Source: Euptelea pleiosperma
Lineage: Eukaryota; Streptophyta; Magnoliopsida; Ranunculales; Eupteleaceae
Reading direction: 5' to 3'
Length of the DNA stretch: 64,000 nucleotides
NCBI GenBank assembly: GCA_035048495.1
Contig: CM068546.1
Location: forward strand, 17,366,435-17,430,434
Shown: positions 58,918 to 64,000 of the stretch, piece after piece
Numbering within the stretch: the first letter of the stretch is position 1
Layout: each line of letters opens with the position of its first letter
Program-made: the position numbers and the translations under genes
The notes under the pieces: generated by a model
Seen by the model: the letters and a program-made list of their open reading frames with translations, nothing else
What the model was told of the DNA's origin: nothing
Database searches by the model: none

Positions 58918-60594
58918 TGAAATAACCACTGGTCCGTTCTCTTTAATCGAAAATACCTAGAAGGGGGGTTGATTAGGTATTTAAATTAATTATACCTAAA
59001 CAGTTTTACTGGTCTATGGTAGGTGAACAAAATCGTATGCCTTAGTTGTTTGATAAGAAATTATCACAAATGACTCAAATCGAATATACCTACGTGGTAT
59101 ATTTTCTTTTCGTTGTTTGATCTAATCGATGTAGATAGCGGAATACAAACAAACAATCATATAAGACAAGAGATTTTTACGTGGAAACCGTAGCCAAGGA
59201 AAACCACGGGACCACGTCTAGACGGAAAGTATCACTAACTGGAAAGTTAAACGAAACAAAAGTTACCTATGCGGCACTATTGCAAATACAGCTTCCAACC
59301 ATAGCCAAGGCATACTGTTGATGCGTCTACTCAGAATCAACGCTACGGGTCCACCCACGCCCTCCTAGCTAAGAAGCCTTATCCACTTGTTCAGTTTAGT
59401 ACACCCCAAACCTATCGTCGATCGGCCACTCCGATCTTAATTCTTAACACTCCAGCCTTTACCGAAGGTGAAGGATTCAGTACACCATGAGCCCTAGGTT
59501 GCTTAATGGTGTTGAGTCACACTGGTACACTCAGGCTACTAGGTCAAATATCTAAGTGAAAGACCTAAGCTGAGTAATGGATCAAACACTTGGCTTTGAT
59601 CAAGAAGAGAAACAAGCTCACAAGATATTTATGGAATAAAAAGCTTCTTGCTCTTTGAATGGACACTCTAATAAATAAACATTTTCTTCTCTCTATTGAA
59701 GTGTAAAAGTGTAGAAGTGTGTATGTGTATGTTGAGAAGGTATAGAAGGGTTATATTTATAGAATTCGTAACCCTGAGCCTTATAGAACGTAGGATAGTG
59801 GGAACTAAAATTTTGGATCTGTGAAAGACTCAATCCGTGTGAAGTCCAATCGATTGTACTCTAGGTCCAATCGATTGGGGTTTTGGGTTCAATCAATTGG
59901 CCTTGTACGGATGGGTTTTTCCTTCGTAAATCCAATCGATTGTTCATAGTCCAATCGATCGGATTTAAATAAATTTATCCCATAGGCTCCAATCAATTTT
60001 ACAGAGATCTCCAATCGATTGAGCTATGATCATGTTCTGTCTCATAGACTCCAATCGATTTTACAGATGTGTCCAATTGATTGGTTTTCAATCATGTTTT
60101 GTCTCGTAGACTCCAATCGATTTTACAGATGTGTCCAATCGATTGGTTTTCGATCACGTTCTATCTCGAGACTCCAATCGATTTTACATAGGCCTTCAAT
60201 CGATTGGGCTTTGTCCAATCGATTGGCCCAAATAGTCCAATCGATTGGACTCTCCCAGAAGTCAATAACTTTGATTAAGACTCAAGTCTGTCCAATGACT
60301 AGGTTTGACCATTATATTTTATTCATTTAAACCTATTTCTATGGCTACTAAGTCACTTACCTTCTTCATCGAGCGTACACGATCTATAATCGACAAATGG
60401 GCAGTTACTCAGATGACTCTTGCCGTCAACCGTCTGATTCTTGCTATCTTTGTCTTATAGTCTTTATGTAGTCGACGAAGTTTGCGTACCACGACATCTT
60501 CACACTATATTGGTGCTCGTAGGAACGGTTACATGAATGTTTTTATGTCACACGGAATCTTTGACAAACATAGAATATGAAAATATTCCTTACA
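58918..60594 (-). mobile_element. Solo copia LTR (F/G family), TSD ACTGT
   Basis: 1677 bp. On the minus strand it starts TGTAAGGAATATT (60594) and ends TTTCA (58918). Flanks ACTGT at 58913-58917 and 60595-60599 are identical. Its CCAATCGATTGG array lies at about 59843-60250 and the TATA box at about 59751-59762 (minus strand). Confidence 0.9.
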
Positions 60595-60599
60595 ACTGT

Positions 60600-61620
60600 G
60601 ACACAGTTGGATCCTTGAATATTTTGTGTTGAGAAATACAACTTGCTATTGCATTTCTTTAATCTCTTAAACTAGTCATATTTTAGTCATTCAAATACTA
60701 AATTTGATTTGGGGTTTGAAGTTCTAAAAATCGTATATTTCAATTATTTTACATTTTATGGTATTTATTGTAGATACTTATTTATATAATTTGAGGGGAT
60801 GGTATTCTCTATTCCTACTTCAAGGAGTTTAGCTTCTTTAGTAGCTGGAATGCTTTACCAATGGATAGTACTAGGAATGCCCTACTCAAGTGAAAGCCTT
60901 AGTACCTACTATTTTTCTGTTTCTTTAGCCAAAGTTTTAGTTTTGGCGCTGCATTTTGCTGGTTAGCAGTACGCATTGGAAGGATTATTGGCCTTACATA
61001 CCCCAGTGGGACAGCCACAGCTATGTTGATAAATAGCTTTCATAAAAATACATGAGCCGAGCTTGCATGGTAAGCAGTAAACTCTTATGTTAATTTTTCT
61101 CTAGAGCTTATTGGCATTTCTATATTTATTTATTAAGTTAGCAATACAATATCCACTGATTGTTGTTTTGAGTCTTTATAAAAATCTTGGGCTCCCCAGA
61201 ACTTTTGGTTCTACAAGTTCAACACTTTGATGATCATACCTGCTAGATTTTGTGTGAAAACCTTATGCATTTGTTGAATACATGCGACAAAGTAAATATT
61301 CAGTAAAAATTCCATTTAAAGTTGATTCTTACTATTCATTTGTTTAATAAAAAAAATATCTTGAGCATGTTATCCATCTTTGTGACAAAGTCCCACCCTT
61401 GGCTTATTAGCATTCAAGAACACATAGGGTTATAATGACAGTTTTTGTTCATAAAGGATTTTGGGTTTTCGAAGACACTTCTCATTGATGGTCCAACCTA
61501 ATCTGCCTTGCTTGTCATTTTTAGATATTGAGACACTCGGGGCAGAATTCTCTTTATAATGGGAAGGTAAGCATATAGTATGCAAAAAATTCTCAAGGTA
61601 TTTTTCATTTGTCTTTGTCA
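60600..61620. other. Host sequence holding a YSL-like exon remnant
   Basis: AT-rich, intron-like DNA on both sides of the coding remnant at 60972-61069. No other exon was recognised, although 60790-60970 and 61180-61280 were read in all plus frames. Confidence 0.35.
60972..61069 (+). pseudogene. Exon fragment of a yellow-stripe-like (YSL) oligopeptide-family transporter
   Basis: The plus frame from 60972 reads LTYPSGTATAMLINSFH, then a TGA (61053-61055), then AELA. YSL proteins, which carry metal-nicotianamine complexes across plant membranes, have the conserved stretch LTYPSGTATA followed by LIN(G/S)FHTxxGAELA, so the TGA most likely replaces a Gly codon (GGA). A splice-donor-like GTAAG follows at 61070. 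Only about 33 codons remain; neighbouring exons and the N-terminal half are missing. It lies in host DNA, between LTR insertions, and its intron may have been the insertion target. An intact gene is excluded within this window. A capture of the exon by a transposon is possible but no element borders enclose it. Confidence 0.6.
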
Positions 61621-62699
61621 TCAAGATCTTTGAAATCCTGCATTTCTTTATCTCTCTACACCTGACCTAAGCCTCATTACAACCCAGGAAAGTCCTACTT
61701 GATTCTAGGATAGTACGATCATAAAATGTGGAGATTGGAGAAAGAGAAGCTATAGAGTTTGATCTGACGTTCCCGAGTGATATGGTATTCCAATCATGAG
61801 ATCTTCTTCTGTTAAAGATGTCCTTCCTTCAAATAAAACATATGTGAGATCTTTTGCCTCTTTATATTAAATACATCTCCTCACATATAAATTGAGAGAA
61901 AAGAAGAAAACCCTTCTTGTGTGATTCTATTCTAAGTGCTAAACATGTGAGATTTGAGGTCAAGGCATAAAAACTTAGAGGTGATCTGAAAATCTTTACT
62001 GTCGGATGATGAGAATGTTGAGCACACACACACGCAGAGTCTGACTATTCTGGGTCATGATTATCAGTCTGTAGTCTTGCCAAAACTTTCAAACTCTTCG
62101 CTAGCATGTAACTGTTTTTGCATCCATTCAATAATTTGACGAACGGTGTTTTCCCGGAGCTAATATGAAAAAGTGTGCAGCATGTGCAGAGCCCTTTTAA
62201 GCTCATTTATTTCGCACTAATTGCCAAGGATTGGCAATATGCTGGTTGGGGGTTGTGATATTCGCTCAAAAGTGCTTATTTTAAGCAATTATCCTTTTAG
62301 CGTTATTGCATTCTCCTACGTAAAATACTCTATTTACCTACTTTTCTACGTAAGAGTCTCTTCTGTTGCGTAGAACACACTTTTCTGGACGAAATGGTAT
62401 ATTTGCATGCATTAAACACATTTTCGGAAGTCTAAATATTAAGCCGTTCTGATAAAGTCTCATTACGCGCTTCTTCTGTCGCAGGAAACCCCGATGGGAC
62501 GATTCTCGAGACTTGTGGGCCCAAATCGATCATGAAAGCCCATTATTAAAGCTTAAAGAGCCCACATGCTATGACTAGAAGATATGGGCCAAATATGGGC
62601 TGAAGAAGAGGACCAAAAAGCCGGCCCAAAGAACGAAGAGAGCAGGAGAGCCAATGACCAAGAGACGGACCAAAGCGTTTAAAGCCACATGAGTCAGCA

Positions 62700-62778
62700 A
62701 GGAATGATAGTCGACTCTACTGGAGAAGCGTGAGGATGGTCACAGTGAAGACCAGGGTTCCAGACCCTCCGCCAGTGC
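62700..62778 (+). promoter_or_regulatory. Diverged tRNA-like block in the LTR of I
   Basis: GGGTTCCAGACCC (B-box-like) with a degraded A box, as in the palindrome arms. Confidence 0.4.
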
Positions 62779-63465
62779 TTTTTTCCATTTTTTTGATACT
62801 TTTTATCTCATCTCTTCTTATTCTCTCTCTCTCTTCATCTCTCGATCCTCGAATCTACTGACTTAACCCCAGAACTCCTACCCTTCGGCTCTATCTCATC
62901 TCCCTTAGCTTTCTGACCGTTGGATCTTCCATCGGACCGTTGGATCTTCAATCGGACCGTTGGATCTCTCTAGATCCGTCGATCTACCAATCTGGGTCCC
63001 AATCAAGTCACCATCCATCCGATCGCCATCAGAATGTCTGTCACATCATATTGTGAGATGATGGACATCATCAGTCCATGTGGGCCAATAGCCGGGCCCA
63101 TCATCATCGACCCGTTGTCCGACCAGTTAGTGGACCCCGTGAATTTCAAAATAATTTTAATTAAAAAATGGGGGGTCCACTAAATGGGGAGATTCCCCAT
63201 AGAAAAGTAGGTTTTTACTTAAAAAAAAAAAAAAAAAAAAAAAAAATTTAAAAATTATTTTTCTTATTTTTTTTATTCAAAAAAGCCCCTATTTCCATTA
63301 AAGGAAATAGGGAAGCTTTAAAACGAGAAGGATAGGGGTTCGTTCGAACCCTAATCCCCCTCCTATCTTTTCCTCTCTTCCCCCCTTTCAATCCCCCCAC
63401 GTTCTCCCTCCACCGGTGGCCGTTTCTTTTTCTTTTCTTCTTCTTCTTCCTCCTCCATCTTCGTC

Positions 63466-63655
63466 GGAGTTGCAGGCAGCAACTCCGGCCATCTGGTCCT
63501 CTTCCTCCTCCTCCTTCTTCTTCTTCTTCTTCTCCTTCTTCTTCTTCTTCTTCTTCTTCTTCTTTTTCTTCTTCTCAGTTTTTTATTTTTATTTTTTTTC
63601 GTTTTCGGCATATTACCGTTTTCTACCGGAGTTGCAGCCTGCAACTCCGGCCGTC
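63466..63655 (+). repeat. Two short perfect-stem palindromes around a CTT array
   Basis: CGGAGTTGCAGGCAGCAACTCCG (9-bp stem) and CCGGAGTTGCAG facing CTGCAACTCCGG (12-bp stem, one-base loop) flank a (CTT)n tract. The same motif occurs at 42847-42873 and 43169-43194. Confidence 0.75.
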
Positions 63656-64000
63656 AGCGCCCCCTTCCGCCTGCAACCAGTCTTCATTAACGTGAAGTAA
63701 TGGTCTGCAAGAGAGCAGACCGTCACTACCACCACCGGAAACTCTCCCTTTTCTTTCCCTTTTTCTCTTCAACGGCGCCATCTTTTTCTTCTCCTCTCCA
63801 CGTCGGACTGGTGAACCAGTCCGGCAAGCACCATTGCAGGTCCGCCTGCATCTCCACCATTACCGCCTCCTCTCTCATACCCCTTTGGGCGAGCTCCATA
63901 GCTGCTGCATCACGCCCCCATCCCTTGAACATTCTGCCGTGAACCTTCTCTTCTTCATCATCATTTTTTTTATTATTCAAGGAGACCCAAAAATAAAACA

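Larger units (their letters stand above)
61621..64000 (+). mobile_element. Element I: 3' end and LTR of an Athila-family element, cut by the window edge
   Basis: 61621-62255 matches the 3' internal region of the rearranged copy at 44385-45020 (reversed), and the LTR follows from 62256 (TGATATTCGC). The left junction, near CAAGATCTTTGAAATCC, is abrupt. The LTR runs off the end of the window. It belongs to the same subgroup as the palindrome arms, with poly-A at about 63220-63246 and a CTT array at 63500-63565. Confidence 0.8.

Noticed and set aside
63363..63980. Several long open frames on both strands
   Set aside because: CTT/GAA array translations (poly-Arg, poly-Phe) inside the LTR of element I.

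Overview
This window looks like a stretch of repeat-rich, heterochromatic nuclear DNA from a flowering plant. It is AT-rich, has no intact gene, and is almost entirely LTR retrotransposons and their debris, inserted into one another. The only cellular gene trace I recognise is a broken exon resembling a plant yellow-stripe-like (YSL) metal-nicotianamine transporter at about 60.97-61.07 kb.

Layout, left to right. 1-3090: internal part of a pol-less relative of an Athila-type Ty3/gypsy element (A). 3091-4192: unassigned DNA with a 69-bp minisatellite. 4193-7620: 5' half of a Tat-like Ty3/gypsy element (C: LTR, PBS, gag, protease). 7660-8230: five ~130-bp tandem units, each with an inverted repeat, just upstream of a TATA box. 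9042-12274: a long solo-LTR-like element (D1, TSD GGGAA). 12628-15571: a solo LTR of the Athila-like family (E). 15582-29062: the one structurally complete element (B), an Athila-type Ty3/gypsy retrotransposon on the minus strand, 13.5 kb, with ~2.04-kb LTRs and perfect 5-bp TSD TGAGG. 30061-36542: minus-strand Ty1/copia LTR sequence (G and a second partial LTR) with another D element (D2) inside. 36605-52172: a Ty1/copia element on the plus strand (F) with gag and a 'putative plant transposon protein'-like ORF but no pol. F is interrupted by a 5-kb Athila-family rearrangement containing a 1.19-kb-arm palindrome, and by a solo LTR inside its own 3' LTR. F itself sits inside another Athila-family element (H), whose 3' LTR ends at 55922. 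56202-58745: a D-related solo LTR (J, TSD TCATG). 58918-60594: a copia solo LTR (TSD ACTGT). 61621-64000: 3' end and LTR of one more Athila-family element (I), cut by the window edge.

Functionally, every coding region is degenerate. Element B has at least ten in-frame stops plus substitutions at catalytic positions of reverse transcriptase (second Asp to Asn) and integrase (second Asp to Tyr), although its two LTRs are still very similar. Elements A and F keep gag and the cis-acting ends but lack pol, so if they moved they would have needed enzymes in trans.

The most unusual signals are regulatory. A tRNA-like A-box/B-box module recurs inside the LTRs of the Athila-like family. Arrays of the perfect 12-bp palindrome CCAATCGATTGG fill the upstream part of the copia LTRs and recur upstream of the internal ORF of F. 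Hairpin-bearing tandem units lie next to TATA boxes. All repeat boundaries, TSDs and domain calls were read by eye; no alignments or database searches were run.
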